Positions 30,599-40,948 of a stretch of DNA of 64,000 nucleotides are shown piece after piece. The stretch spans positions 18,475-82,474 of the forward strand of contig CAJJDF010000017.1 of the NCBI GenBank assembly GCA_905182785.1, given 5' to 3'. Both the position numbers and the translations under genes were made by a program. This stretch comes from an uncultured Flavobacteriales bacterium (GTDB lineage Bacteria; Bacteroidota; Bacteroidia; Flavobacteriales_D; CAJJDF01). How positions within the stretch are numbered: the first letter of the stretch is position 1; each line of letters opens with the position of its first letter. The notes beneath the pieces were generated by a model that was not told the origin of the DNA, did no database searches, and saw only the letters and a program-made list of their open reading frames with translations.

Positions 30599-32086
30599 AT
30601 GAAAAGAGTAACACTGATGATAGGATTTGCAGCTTTAGTATTTTCAAGCTGTCAAAACGGGAATGGAGAGTTGATTGGAGTTCAGGGTAGACCTGAATGG
30701 TATGGTTATGACCCACTTGATATGCAGTATATTCCTGCAGGAAGTTATACAATGGGACAAAGTGACCAAGATGTGCCATTTACACACCAAAATAAAACTC
30801 GTGTAGTAACTATGTCTGCATTTTATATGGATCATACTGAAATTACAAATAACGAATACCGTCAATTTGTATATTGGGTAAAAGATTCAATAGCAATGAG
30901 GATTTTAGGTGAAAATGATTTTGCTGAAGATTTTTTGTTAGAAACATTGGATGATGAATTCGAACCAAAAGACGAAGAAGACTGGAATCTTAACTGGGAT
31001 AATGTTGGAGATATTGATTGGGCAGATGAAGAAATGGGGCCAATTTTAATTTCTGAAATGGTATTGCCAGAGAATCAAAGAATTTACGGAACAAGAGATA
31101 TTGACGTAAGGAAACTTACTTACGATTATTATTGGATTGATTTTAAAGCAGCAGCTTCTAAAGGAAGACCAGTAGTAAAAACTATGTCTAACTTAGAATA
31201 TGAAGACAGAGAAGAGCACAGAATCAAAATGAAAGACGAAGGTTTTGACTTTCCTGTAGATCAATATGACGAAGAAATTCAGCAAGGAAGAGATTTAGAT
31301 TTAGGATGGAGAAATAGTAAAGGACAAAACAATTCTATCCGTTCTCACTCAGACAGATCGAGGTTTGTAATCCACGAACAAATTAACGTTTATCCAGATA
31401 CATTGGTTTGGGTAAATGATTTTTCATACTCATACAATGAGCCATATGCAAGACAATATTTTTCAAGTCCTGCCTATGATAATTATCCTGTAGTAGGTGT
31501 TACGTGGTCTCAAGCAAAAGCATTTAGTGTTTGGAGAACTAATTTATTGAATAATTTCAGAAAAAGCAATGGAGAAGTAATCATTGATGATTTCAGATTA
31601 CCTTCAGAGGCAGAATGGGAATATGCTGCAAGAGGTGGCTTAAACGAAAGTCCATACCCTTGGGGAGGTCCTTATATTAGAAACTCTAAAGGTTGTTTCT
31701 TAGGAAACTTTAAGCCAATGAGAGGGAGATACATGGAAGATGGAGGTACTTATACAGTAAAAACAACATCATACCATCCTAACGATTACGGTTTATATTG
31801 TATGGCAGGAAATGTTGCTGAGTGGACAAACACAGCCTTTGACGAATCTATGTATGAGTTTTCACATGATTTAAATCCTGAGTATACTTATAATGCATTG
31901 GACCACGATCCAATGTCTATGAAAAGAAAAGTGATAAGAGGAGGGTCATGGAAAGATATTGGATATTACCTACAAACAGGTTCTAGAACTTATGAATACC
32001 AAGATACTGCAAAAAGTTATATTGGATTTAGATGTGTATCTAGTTACCTAGGAAGAGGAGGAAACGAAAGAAACGGAGACTTATAA
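30599..32086 (+). CDS. gldK: T9SS lipoprotein GldK/PorK (SUMF1/FGE fold)
   Basis: Lipobox ALVFSSCQ; FGE motifs DFRLPSEAEWEYAARGG, NVAEWTN, VIRGGSWKD, YIGFRCV; followed by gldLMN. Confidence 0.95.
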   Translation: MKRVTLMIGFAALVFSSCQNGNGELIGVQGRPEWYGYDPLDMQYIPAGSYTMGQSDQDVPFTHQNKTRVVTMSAFYMDHTEITNNEYRQFVYWVKDSIAMRILGENDFAEDFLLETLDDEFEPKDEEDWNLNWDNVGDIDWADEEMGPILISEMVLPENQRIYGTRDIDVRKLTYDYYWIDFKAAASKGRPVVKTMSNLEYEDREEHRIKMKDEGFDFPVDQYDEEIQQGRDLDLGWRNSKGQNNSIRSHSDRSRFVIHEQINVYPDTLVWVNDFSYSYNEPYARQYFSSPAYDNYPVVGVTWSQAKAFSVWRTNLLNNFRKSNGEVIIDDFRLPSEAEWEYAARGGLNESPYPWGGPYIRNSKGCFLGNFKPMRGRYMEDGGTYTVKTTSYHPNDYGLYCMAGNVAEWTNTAFDESMYEFSHDLNPEYTYNALDHDPMSMKRKVIRGGSWKDIGYYLQTGSRTYEYQDTAKSYIGFRCVSSYLGRGGNERNGDL

Positions 32087-32188
32087 GGGTTACCACACTA
32101 TTTAATTTTGAATACCCCATTGAATGAAACGTAACCATTCAATTATTGAAATATATTAATAACAAAAACTAAAAAAAGAAAAAAGTCT

Positions 32189-32995
32189 ATGAAGCCAGGA
32201 ACTAAAGCGTGGAAAAATTTTATGTCGAAACTGTACGGAATTGGTGCAGCAGTAGTAATTATTGGAGCACTATTTAAAATTCAACACTGGCCATATGGTG
32301 GGCTTTTGTTAACAGTAGGATTAGGTACGGAAGCAATAATTTTCTTTTTCTCAGCTTTTGAACCAATACATGAAGATTACGATTGGACATTGGTTTACCC
32401 TGAATTAGCTTTAGGTCATGATTCTGATGATGATGAAATTACTTCATTAACTTCAAGAAACAATGGTTCGGTATCTCAACAATTAGATGGGATGTTTGAA
32501 GAAGCAAAAATTGACGGGGCACTTATTGAAAGTTTGGGTAATGGGATGAGAAATCTTTCTGAGACCGCAAACAAGATTAATACTATGTCAGATGCAACAG
32601 CTGTTTCAGCTGATTATACAAATAGTTTGAAAAATGCAGCTAGTAAAGTAGATGGATTAGCGGACTCTTATACAAAAGCAAGTGAGTCTCTTTTAGGAAT
32701 CACTGGAGCTTCTCAAGCAGGAGAATCTTTTGGAGAAGAAATGCAAAAAGTTGCTGGTAACCTTACTGCACTTAACAAAGTATATGAAATGCAATTAGAA
32801 GGTGCTACAGAATCATTAGAAAACTCTAAAAAGATTCAAAGTGGTATTGGTGAAATGATGGGAACATTAGCAGACTCCGTAGAAGATACTAAAAACTACA
32901 AAGCTAATATCTCTGAATTGAGCAAAAACTTATCTGCATTGAACAAAGTATATGGAAATATGCTAAATGCCATGAATATTAATCCAAACGGATAG
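32189..32995 (+). CDS. gldL: T9SS/gliding motor protein GldL
   Basis: SKLYGIGAAVVIIGALFKIQHWPYGGLLLTVGLGTEAIIFFFSAFEP. Confidence 0.96.
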   Translation: MKPGTKAWKNFMSKLYGIGAAVVIIGALFKIQHWPYGGLLLTVGLGTEAIIFFFSAFEPIHEDYDWTLVYPELALGHDSDDDEITSLTSRNNGSVSQQLDGMFEEAKIDGALIESLGNGMRNLSETANKINTMSDATAVSADYTNSLKNAASKVDGLADSYTKASESLLGITGASQAGESFGEEMQKVAGNLTALNKVYEMQLEGATESLENSKKIQSGIGEMMGTLADSVEDTKNYKANISELSKNLSALNKVYGNMLNAMNINPNG

Positions 32996-33040
32996 TATTC
33001 AATTTTAATAAATTATTAACTTTTTAAAAAATAAATTAAA

Positions 33041-34732
33041 ATGGCAGGTGGAAAAGAAACCCCAAGGCAGAAGATGATTGGAATGATGTATTTGGTATTA
33101 ACAGCAATGTTAGCACTAAACGTTTCCAAAAGTATTCTTGATGCCTTTATAACAATTGACGAACAAGCATTAGAACAAAATAATGTTTTAGTAAAATCAA
33201 TTAATGGAATTGGTAGTACTATTTCGTTTAGAATGCAAGACCCTCAGTCAATGAAGACGGCTAGAGAAATTGATACAATTTATCAAGCGGTAAAAGTAGT
33301 ATCTAATAAGGTGGATGACCATTTCTACTCAGAAATGAATAGGTTGATGGCAGAAACTGAAGGAGATAATTCTTGGTTTAAAAAAGATAACAAAACCCAA
33401 TTGACAACATACAGACCTCTTCAAGAAATTGGTAAAAAAGATGATTACGATACTCCATCGAGATTATTTGGATTAGATGAAGGAAAAGGTAAAAAAGATG
33501 GAATGTTATTAAGACAAAAATTAATCGATTACCGAAATGAATTGATACTTACTTCTGCACACGATGTGAAAGATGACAAGAATATTGTTCATAGCTTTGG
33601 TAAAGAAGTGTTGAAGGATTACAAGACTTTTGCTGCACATTTAAAACAAGATAAACATCCTAATACGATTGTTTTGTTGGAGATGTATAGTAGTTTAACA
33701 AAGCCTGAAAAAATAATTCAAGGTAGAGATAAAGAAAATAAACCTTGGAATGTTGCAATGTTTTTTCATCAACCAATGATAGGTGTGGTTAGTACAATGA
33801 CATCTATGAGAAATGACATTAGAGTTGCTCAAGAAAAAGCTTCTAAAATGTTATTATCTAGAATTGATAAGCCAATGATGAATATCAATAAAATTGATGC
33901 TCAAGTTTTAGCTTCTACTCAATATTTGAATGTTGGTGAAAAATTAGATATAAGTATTGGGATTGTTGCTTATGATTCTACAAAGAAATATCCAGCTAAA
34001 TATAGAATGGCTACTTCTGGAGATTATGTCATAGCAGATTCTGGATCATTCACCTTAAATGCTGGTTCGCCAGGGGAAAGAAATTTAGAAGGATTTTTAG
34101 ATGTAGAAATTAATGGGGAAGTAACACCTTTACCTTTCTCATTTAAATATACAGTTGGTAAACCCTCGGCATCTATTGCAGCTCCAGAGCTTAATGTGTT
34201 ATACAGAGGTTACGACAACAAAATTCAAGCAGTTGCATCTGGTTATCCACCAAGTGATGTTACAACTTCTTGTAGCGGGTGCAGTAGTTTTAGTAAAAGT
34301 GGAGATTTATACATTGCTAAAGTAAAAGGAGGTAAAGAAGCAACCATTTACGTAAAAGCAGCAGGAAAAACTATTGGAGAACAAAAGTTTAGAATTAAAC
34401 CACTTCCTAAGCCACAACCTTATTTTGGAGGACAAACTTATGGTAAAAAGACTATAAAAACAGGAATTTTAAAGCAAACACCACCGCTTACTGCAAAATT
34501 AGCTGACTCACCTTTGAATGTTAGTTTCTCAGTTAAATCCTTTTCACTTGATGTTATAGTAAATGGTAATATTGTTTCTGATAAATCAAAAGGAGGATCT
34601 TTAACACCAAAAATGAAAAACATGGTGAAGAATTCAAAAAGAGGACAAAAGATTTATATTTATGACGTAAAGGTTGCCGGACCAGATGGTAAAGAAAAAT
34701 CTATTGGAGGGCTTACTTTAAAAGTAATATAG
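33041..34732 (+). CDS. gldM: T9SS/gliding motor protein GldM
   Basis: MAGGKETPRQKMIGMMYLVLTAMLALNVSKSILDAF; position in operon. Confidence 0.97.
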   Translation: MAGGKETPRQKMIGMMYLVLTAMLALNVSKSILDAFITIDEQALEQNNVLVKSINGIGSTISFRMQDPQSMKTAREIDTIYQAVKVVSNKVDDHFYSEMNRLMAETEGDNSWFKKDNKTQLTTYRPLQEIGKKDDYDTPSRLFGLDEGKGKKDGMLLRQKLIDYRNELILTSAHDVKDDKNIVHSFGKEVLKDYKTFAAHLKQDKHPNTIVLLEMYSSLTKPEKIIQGRDKENKPWNVAMFFHQPMIGVVSTMTSMRNDIRVAQEKASKMLLSRIDKPMMNINKIDAQVLASTQYLNVGEKLDISIGIVAYDSTKKYPAKYRMATSGDYVIADSGSFTLNAGSPGERNLEGFLDVEINGEVTPLPFSFKYTVGKPSASIAAPELNVLYRGYDNKIQAVASGYPPSDVTTSCSGCSSFSKSGDLYIAKVKGGKEATIYVKAAGKTIGEQKFRIKPLPKPQPYFGGQTYGKKTIKTGILKQTPPLTAKLADSPLNVSFSVKSFSLDVIVNGNIVSDKSKGGSLTPKMKNMVKNSKRGQKIYIYDVKVAGPDGKEKSIGGLTLKVI

Positions 34733-34788
34733 CTAACTTTTTTACGTTAGTAACGTAAGATAGTATTGAGAATTAAAAAAGAAATAAG

Positions 34789-35724
34789 ATGAAGACGAAA
34801 ATTTTAGGAATAGTTATGATGTTGATTGGAAGTCTTGCTTTTGGTCAATTATCTAGTACGGGAGTTTCTCCATCGGGAGTTTTGGATGGTGTTTATATAC
34901 AACAACACATCCCTACAAAAAAAGTAGTTAGCTATGCATCATTGCGAGAAGCTGATGTGATGTGGAGTAAAAGAATTTGGAGAACAATTGACGTACAACA
35001 AAAACTAAATTTTCCTTTGTTTTATCCTGAGGCGCCTTTGACAGATAGAATGGCTTTATGGGATGTCATTAAGTACGGAATTGAAACAGAAGGAAGTCTA
35101 ACTCCTTATGAAATTATCGGAGATGGTAAATACGATTTTGATGGAGAATTTTTATACCCATTATTACCGCCAAACGGGAACACAAAAGATGAAGTATACA
35201 GGGAATCATTGGATGCTATATTTTATTCTACTTCAGAAGTAGAAAAAATTGGAGATGATGGTGAACCAGTTTTTGATTTAGAAGGTGATCCTGAAATGAT
35301 TAAGTCAAAAAAGGCAGTCACAGCAGACCAAATCGTTAAATATTTGGTTAAAGAAGATTGGTTCTTTGACAAACAAAGGTCAGTAATGGATGTTCGTATT
35401 ATTGGAATTTGTCCTGTAATCAAGCAATTTGATGAAAATGGAGACTTGAAAGAAGGAGTAAAGCCATTATTTTGGTTGTATTTTCCTGAGTGTAGGTATG
35501 TATTTCAAAATTACTTTGTCTACAACAGACAAAATGACGCACAAAGAATGTCTTTTGATGATTTATTTTGGAAGAGAATGTTTGCAAGTTTTATTCACAA
35601 AGAATCTAACGTATATGACAGAGATGTTAAAATCTATGAACAAAACGGAATTAAAGCTTTATTACAATCAGAAAAAATTAAAAACGAAATGTTACTTATC
35701 GAACACGACTTGTGGCACTTATAA
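34789..35724 (+). CDS. gldN: T9SS/gliding protein GldN
   Basis: ASLREADVMWSKRIWRTIDVQQKLNFPLFYP; position in operon. Confidence 0.96.
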   Translation: MKTKILGIVMMLIGSLAFGQLSSTGVSPSGVLDGVYIQQHIPTKKVVSYASLREADVMWSKRIWRTIDVQQKLNFPLFYPEAPLTDRMALWDVIKYGIETEGSLTPYEIIGDGKYDFDGEFLYPLLPPNGNTKDEVYRESLDAIFYSTSEVEKIGDDGEPVFDLEGDPEMIKSKKAVTADQIVKYLVKEDWFFDKQRSVMDVRIIGICPVIKQFDENGDLKEGVKPLFWLYFPECRYVFQNYFVYNRQNDAQRMSFDDLFWKRMFASFIHKESNVYDRDVKIYEQNGIKALLQSEKIKNEMLLIEHDLWHL

Positions 35725-35743
35725 TAGATTAAAATCTTTAAAT

Positions 35744-35778
35744 AAAAGGCTGTATGATATAATCATGCAGCCTTTTTT
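35744..35778 (+). terminator. Intrinsic terminator ending the gldKLMN operon
   Basis: AAAAGGCTGTATGAT-ATA-ATCATGCAGCCTTTTTTT. Confidence 0.88.
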
Positions 35779-35886
35779 TATTAATTTTATAAGAAGAAAC
35801 CTATAGTGGGAATAATTTTTTGATTTCCATTGATAATTAATTACTTTATGTGCCAAAGTTGTAAAGTAACGACCAATTTTAAATAG

Positions 35887-36936
35887 ATGAAAAAAATATT
35901 AGTAACAGGAGGTGCAGGGTTTATTGGCTCACATGTTGTAAGATTATTTGTAAATAAATATCCTGAATATCATATAATAAACTTGGATAAGCTTACCTAT
36001 GCAGGGAATTTAGAAAATCTTCTTGATGTGGAAGAAAAGGAGAATTATAGTTTTGTAAAAGGAGATATAGTAGATGAGTCTTTTATAAATGAATTATTTG
36101 CAGCACATGATTTTGAAGGTGTAATTCACCTAGCTGCAGAATCTCATGTAGATAGATCTATCACTAATCCTACAGAATTTATAAAAACCAATATTGTTGG
36201 TACAATTAATTTGCTGAATGCTGCAAAATCATCTTGGGGAGAGGAGATGAAAAATAAAATATTTTACCACATTTCTACTGACGAGGTTTACGGCTCTTTG
36301 GGTAAAGAAGGATATTTCGTAGAAGATACTCCTTACGATCCAAGAAGTCCTTATTCCTCTTCAAAAGCTAGTTCAGATCATTTGGTGAGAGCTTATTTTC
36401 ATACTTATGGAATGCCGGTTAAAATCTCTAACTGCTCTAATAACTATGGATCACATCAATTTCCTGAAAAATTAATCCCATTAATGATTCATAACATTAA
36501 GGAAAATAAACCTCTCCCTATTTATGGAGAAGGATTAAATATAAGGGATTGGTTATGGGTAAATGACCATGCTAGAGCTATAGATATTATCTTTCACGAA
36601 GGCAAAGTAGGAGAAACCTATAACATTGGAGGAAACAATGAATGGACCAATATAGCGCTCGTAAAACATTTGTGTAAAGTGATGGATACGAAACTAGGAA
36701 GACCAGAAGGAGAAAGTGAACAACTGATCACTTTTGTTATTGACAGAGCTGGGCATGACATGCGCTATGCAATAGATGCGAGTAAGATTAAGACAGATTT
36801 GGGCTGGGAACCTTCCATAACTTTCGAAAAAGGATTAGAGGATACTGTAGATTGGTATTTGGAAAATGAAAAATGGCTCAATAATGTAACATCGGGTCAG
36901 TACCAGAATTATTACAAAAAACAATATAATAATTAG
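35887..36936 (+). CDS. rfbB: dTDP-glucose 4,6-dehydratase
   Basis: ILVTGGAGFIGSHVVR, HLAAESHVDRSI, STDEVYGSL, YSSSKASSDHLVRAY, ISNCSNNYG. Confidence 0.95.
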   Translation: MKKILVTGGAGFIGSHVVRLFVNKYPEYHIINLDKLTYAGNLENLLDVEEKENYSFVKGDIVDESFINELFAAHDFEGVIHLAAESHVDRSITNPTEFIKTNIVGTINLLNAAKSSWGEEMKNKIFYHISTDEVYGSLGKEGYFVEDTPYDPRSPYSSSKASSDHLVRAYFHTYGMPVKISNCSNNYGSHQFPEKLIPLMIHNIKENKPLPIYGEGLNIRDWLWVNDHARAIDIIFHEGKVGETYNIGGNNEWTNIALVKHLCKVMDTKLGRPEGESEQLITFVIDRAGHDMRYAIDASKIKTDLGWEPSITFEKGLEDTVDWYLENEKWLNNVTSGQYQNYYKKQYNN

Positions 36937-36957
36937 AATAGAACAGTCTCAACAGAA

Positions 36958-37344
36958 TCAAAAACGGCTTGTAGCTAATTTCTTATTCCACATAAATATA
37001 TAATCATTATTCGTTATTTGATTTATATCTTTTGCGGATATTATATAAATTATATCAATAATAGGTAGAATAGCCATTCCTCCGCCTAAAGTTAATGTGT
37101 AGGAAATAGGAACCAATGATTTGGTGCCCAAGTACAATCTATGAACTCCAAAAACCCCTAAGGTAACAGCTAAAGTAACAGCAATAATTTTTATTTTATT
37201 AATGTTTCTATTCTTTGTCGTATCTATATCTAAGGCTGATAGGGAAGAAAATCCTTTAAATTGTTTCATTGTAATAACCTTATCGTTAGAAGCAAAGCTT
37301 GCCGAAGACAGAAATAAAACAAGAAGTACCACTAAGAATCTCAT
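36958..37344 (-). CDS. TM2-domain membrane protein
   Basis: Signal peptide; GVFGVHRLYLGTKSLVPISYTLTLGGGMAILPIIDIIYII resembles a TM2 domain. Confidence 0.75.
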   Translation of the reverse strand: MRFLVVLLVLFLSSASFASNDKVITMKQFKGFSSLSALDIDTTKNRNINKIKIIAVTLAVTLGVFGVHRLYLGTKSLVPISYTLTLGGGMAILPIIDIIYIISAKDINQITNNDYIFMWNKKLATSRF

Positions 37345-37390
37345 GAATAATGCGTTTATTAAAAATAGAAATAAATTGCTTCAAAAAAAA

Positions 37391-37416
37391 GCCAGAGTAT
37401 ATAATTATACTCTGGC
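37391..37416 (-). terminator. Intrinsic terminator of the superoxide dismutase gene
   Basis: GCCAGAGTATA-TAAT-TATACTCTGGC, perfect 11-bp stem, A tract on the left (T tract in minus-strand RNA). Confidence 0.85.
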
Positions 37417-37438
37417 TTCCAATGTTTATTAAAGTTAA

Positions 37439-38047
37439 TTATTTATTAGCCGTGTAATTTTTAGAAACTTCATCCCAATTAATTACATTGAAAAAAGCTT
37501 CGATATAATCAGGTCTTCTGTTTTGGTAATTTAGGTAGTAAGCATGTTCCCATACATCTAACCCTAAAACTGGAGTCCCTCCACACCCAACACCTGGCAT
37601 AAGTGGGTTGTCTTGATTTGGCGTTCCACAAACATCAACTTTTCCTCCCTCGTGAACACATAACCATGCCCATCCAGATCCAAACTGAGTAGCAGCAGCT
37701 TTTGCAAAAGCAGCTTTAAATTCTCCGAAAGAACCAAAAGCATCATTAATCGCGTCAGCTAAATCTCCTGTAGGTTCTCCACCTCCATTTGGAGACATTA
37801 CTTTCCAAAATAAGCTGTGGTTGTAAAATCCACCTCCATTATTTCTTACTGCACCATTAGAAGCGTCAAGGTTTGTAAGAATATCTTCGATAGATTTTCC
37901 TGCTAAGTCTGTTCCTTCTATGGCTGCATTAAGTTTTGTTGTATATCCATTGTGATGTTTTCCATGGTGAATTTCCATCGTTCTAGCATCTATGTGTGGT
38001 TCTAATGCATTATATGCATAAGTTAAATCTGGTAATTTGAATGACAT
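37439..38047 (-). CDS. Superoxide dismutase (Fe/Mn family)
   Basis: [54 protein letters not shown]. Confidence 0.96.
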   Translation of the reverse strand: MSFKLPDLTYAYNALEPHIDARTMEIHHGKHHNGYTTKLNAAIEGTDLAGKSIEDILTNLDASNGAVRNNGGGFYNHSLFWKVMSPNGGGEPTGDLADAINDAFGSFGEFKAAFAKAAATQFGSGWAWLCVHEGGKVDVCGTPNQDNPLMPGVGCGGTPVLGLDVWEHAYYLNYQNRRPDYIEAFFNVINWDEVSKNYTANK

Positions 38048-38082
38048 AATTCTTTATTTTTATCTGTGAATATTATTGATAA

Positions 38083-38090
38083 CAAATATA
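38083..38090 (-). promoter_or_regulatory. Predicted -7 element TATATTTG for sod
   Basis: TANNTTTG on the minus strand 35 nt upstream of the ATG. Confidence 0.45.
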
Positions 38091-38116
38091 ATTAAACTAC
38101 CCAAGAATGTAAAGGA

Positions 38117-38142
38117 AAAGCCTTGTAGTTTTACAAGGCTTT
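38117..38142 (-). terminator. Intrinsic terminator hairpin
   Basis: AAAGCCTTGTA-GTTT-TACAAGGCTTT downstream of the 38169-38657 gene. Confidence 0.75.
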
Positions 38143-38168
38143 CAATATTATTTTTGGATAAAGTTTTT

Positions 38169-38657
38169 CTATCTCAAGTGTTTTAAATTTACTCCGTAAA
38201 GAATGATAAAAAGAATAGAGAAAACACTTCCAAGAAGTATAAAACCTCCCATAATTCCACCACCTATTATTGCTAATGGCCCAATTATTCCTATTAAACA
38301 AGCAACTATATAAATATAGTATCCTGTTTTTTTAAGTTTTCTCATTTGAAAAGCCCCAACAAGACAAAGAAGAGCAACAATAACTGATATTGTATTTAAA
38401 GTTGGTGCATTTTCAATAGCTATTGCAGCTCCTTCCATTAAGCCATCCATTAATTCATTTCCTGATCCTCCTGCAGACTCAAGTTGTGCTCTTGATAATT
38501 CAAAAGCTTCTTTTTGAGAATCCATGGTAAAAAATCCCCATAGACCAGATAATAATGAAAGTCCACTTCCAATAAAAGTAAGAATTGTCAATACATTTAG
38601 CATCTGTGGTAATTCGTTTGTTCCATTCGACTCGTCATCTAATAAATCTTCACTCAT
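38169..38657 (-). CDS. Multi-span membrane protein of unknown function
   Basis: ORF with about four hydrophobic segments; start MSEDLLDDESNG chosen over upstream ATG. Confidence 0.7.
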   Translation of the reverse strand: MSEDLLDDESNGTNELPQMLNVLTILTFIGSGLSLLSGLWGFFTMDSQKEAFELSRAQLESAGGSGNELMDGLMEGAAIAIENAPTLNTISVIVALLCLVGAFQMRKLKKTGYYIYIVACLIGIIGPLAIIGGGIMGGFILLGSVFSILFIILYGVNLKHLR

Positions 38658-38735
38658 AATTTTAGTTTTTATTTGTTTATATACCATAAGGTAATTAGAA
38701 ATCTTAAGTTTCTAATTTTCTGTTGGAGTTTTTAT

Positions 38736-38743
38736 TAACTTTG
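38736..38743 (+). promoter_or_regulatory. Predicted -7 element TAACTTTG for the nfu gene
   Basis: Exact TANNTTTG; favours the start at 38767 over 38752. Confidence 0.5.
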
Positions 38744-38766
38744 CAGTGTAAATGAATAATAAAATT

Positions 38767-39384
38767 ATGATCGCACAAGAAATACCTGTTACTATATACT
38801 CGGAAATGACACCAAATCCTAATACAATGAAATTTGTAGCCAACAAAATGTTGGTCAATGAAGACATAGTTGCAGAGTATAGAAATGCTTCTGAAGCCAA
38901 AGGATCTTCGGTTGTTGCTGAATCTTTATTTGCATTTCCTTTTGTAAGAGGAATCTTTATAGCCCGTAATTTTATTACAGTTTCAAAAGTTGAAAATATT
39001 GAGTGGGATGATATTACATTAGAATTAAGATTATTTATCTCTGATTTGTTGAAAAAAAATCCAATAGTTATTTCAACTGTACCAGAGCCCATAGAAAAAG
39101 AAGAGACTGAGAAAAAAGAAGCGAAATTAAGTTATGAAACTGTAATTACTTCTGATTTTGATCAAACGATAGTAGACTTATTGGAGGAATATGTTAGGCC
39201 AGCTGTAGAAAATGATGGTGGAGCAATTCATTTTAAGTCATTTGAAAATGGAATAGTTACTGTAATCTTGAAAGGTTCTTGCAGTGGATGTCCTTCGTCC
39301 ACACAAACCCTAAAAGGAGGAGTGGAGCAATTATTAAGGTCACATCTTCAAGAGGTAAAAGAAGTTGTAGCCGAATCACATTAA
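38767..39384 (+). CDS. Nfu-type Fe-S scaffold (Nfu_N and NifU C-terminal domains)
   Basis: TIYSEMTPNPNTMKFVANKML and ILKGSCSGCPSSTQTLKGGVEQLL. Confidence 0.92.
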   Translation: MIAQEIPVTIYSEMTPNPNTMKFVANKMLVNEDIVAEYRNASEAKGSSVVAESLFAFPFVRGIFIARNFITVSKVENIEWDDITLELRLFISDLLKKNPIVISTVPEPIEKEETEKKEAKLSYETVITSDFDQTIVDLLEEYVRPAVENDGGAIHFKSFENGIVTVILKGSCSGCPSSTQTLKGGVEQLLRSHLQEVKEVVAESH

Positions 39385-39391
39385 TAAAATT

Positions 39392-39619
39392 ATGCAAAAA
39401 TTTAATAGAGGTCTCGAATTATTTTGGTTGTTTTTTACTATTGTAGTTGCAATTATCTGTGTGTATTCTTTTGCCAAAGATGGAGTTACTTCCGGTAAGT
39501 ATTATTTAATATTTCTAATACTTCCTTTAATTATGTACCTTTTTAGAAGATTAATAAGAATAAGAATGGAAAAAACCGAAGCAAATAACCTTTCCAATAA
39601 GTCGAAAAACAAAAAGTAA
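39392..39619 (+). CDS. Small two-TM hypothetical protein
   Basis: 75-aa ORF with two hydrophobic stretches, tightly spaced after nfu. Confidence 0.65.
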   Translation: MQKFNRGLELFWLFFTIVVAIICVYSFAKDGVTSGKYYLIFLILPLIMYLFRRLIRIRMEKTEANNLSNKSKNKK

Positions 39620-39661
39620 TTTCTTAAATTTTCGTATCTTCAATTCTAGATAAACTCCTCA

Positions 39662-40942
39662 ATGGAAAACTACGTGTTATTAATTATTATTATCTCATTG
39701 CTTTTTTCTGCTTTTTTTTCAGGAACAGAAATAGCCTATTTACAATCTAATAGATTGAAAATTGAGATAGATAGAAAACAAGGCATATTAAGCGCGAAAA
39801 TTCTTTCTTTTTTTGCAAGAAATGAATCTAAGTTTATAACAATGCTGTTACTCGGCAATAATATTGCTTTAGTTGTGTATGGTATTTTCATGGGAGAATT
39901 AATAATTAGAATGATTTTTCCTGAACTTGTAAGTATTTTAGATAATTCTATATCTGATGAAATTCCTTCCTATGTTTTATTGACTCAAACTCTTATTTCT
40001 ACCATAATAATCTTAGTTACTGCAGAGTTTTTGCCCAAAACAATTTTTAGAATAAATCCCAATAGAACCCTAAGTATATTGGCATTTCCATTGGCAATAA
40101 TTTATGGAATTCTATATGTCCTAACTATTTTTATTACTTTTATTTCAAATCTTATTCTAAGTTTATTTGGAAGTAAAACTGTGATAGGAGAAGTGAATTT
40201 CGGAACAATTGATTTGGATGATTATTTAAGAAAATCTACCAGAGTACAGACCGATAAAGAGCAGGATTATGAAGTCCAAATGTTTCATAATGCACTTAAT
40301 TTTAATAAGGTAAAAGCAAGAGATTGTTTAATTCCTAGAACCGAAATTAGAGCTGTAAATATTGAGCAATCCGTAGAAGAACTTAAGTCAGAATTTGTGA
40401 AATCGGGTTATTCCAAAATCATGGTTTTTAGAGATAACATAGATAACATTATTGGTTATGTACACTCTTTCGAAATGTTTAATAACCCTGAAAGCATTAC
40501 AGAAATATTGAGACCTGTAGGAATTGTAGCCGAGTCTATGCCGGTAAATAAATTGTTAAGTCAATTCATAAAGCAAAAACAAGGAATTACAATTGTAGTA
40601 GATGAATATGGAGGAACTGCAGGTATAATTACTATGGAAGATGTGGTAGAAGAAATTTTTGGAGAAATTGAAGACGAACACGACAGCGAGGATTTAATTG
40701 AAGAACAACACGAAGAGTCTGTTTATACATTCTCTGGAAGACAAGAGATAGAATACATTAACAATGAATATAATTTGGACTTACCAGAATCTGATGAATA
40801 TGAGACACTTGCAGGACTTATCGTTACTATTCATGAAAATTTTCCGAGTGAAGGAGATGTGATAGAAATTGATGATTTTAATTTTGAAATATTAGAATCT
40901 TCTAATTCAAAAATAGAAAAGATAAAAATCATTAAAAATTAG
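39662..40942 (+). CDS. CNNM/CBS/CorC-domain (hemolysin family) membrane protein
   Basis: FSAFFSGTEIAYLQSNRLKIEI, CBS region, VDEYGGTAGIITMEDVVEEIFGEIEDEHD. Confidence 0.92.
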   Translation: MENYVLLIIIISLLFSAFFSGTEIAYLQSNRLKIEIDRKQGILSAKILSFFARNESKFITMLLLGNNIALVVYGIFMGELIIRMIFPELVSILDNSISDEIPSYVLLTQTLISTIIILVTAEFLPKTIFRINPNRTLSILAFPLAIIYGILYVLTIFITFISNLILSLFGSKTVIGEVNFGTIDLDDYLRKSTRVQTDKEQDYEVQMFHNALNFNKVKARDCLIPRTEIRAVNIEQSVEELKSEFVKSGYSKIMVFRDNIDNIIGYVHSFEMFNNPESITEILRPVGIVAESMPVNKLLSQFIKQKQGITIVVDEYGGTAGIITMEDVVEEIFGEIEDEHDSEDLIEEQHEESVYTFSGRQEIEYINNEYNLDLPESDEYETLAGLIVTIHENFPSEGDVIEIDDFNFEILESSNSKIEKIKIIKN

Positions 40943-40948
40943 AGATAA

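Noticed and set aside
37202-37432. 76-aa plus-strand ORF spanning the TM2 gene 5' end and sod terminator
   Set aside because: Runs through a strong terminator hairpin and is antisense to the TM2 signal peptide; likely spurious.
39662-40942. CNNM protein as GldE
   Set aside because: GldE is a CNNM-family protein, but the gldD/ssb neighbourhood I associate with it is absent and the sequence alone does not discriminate.
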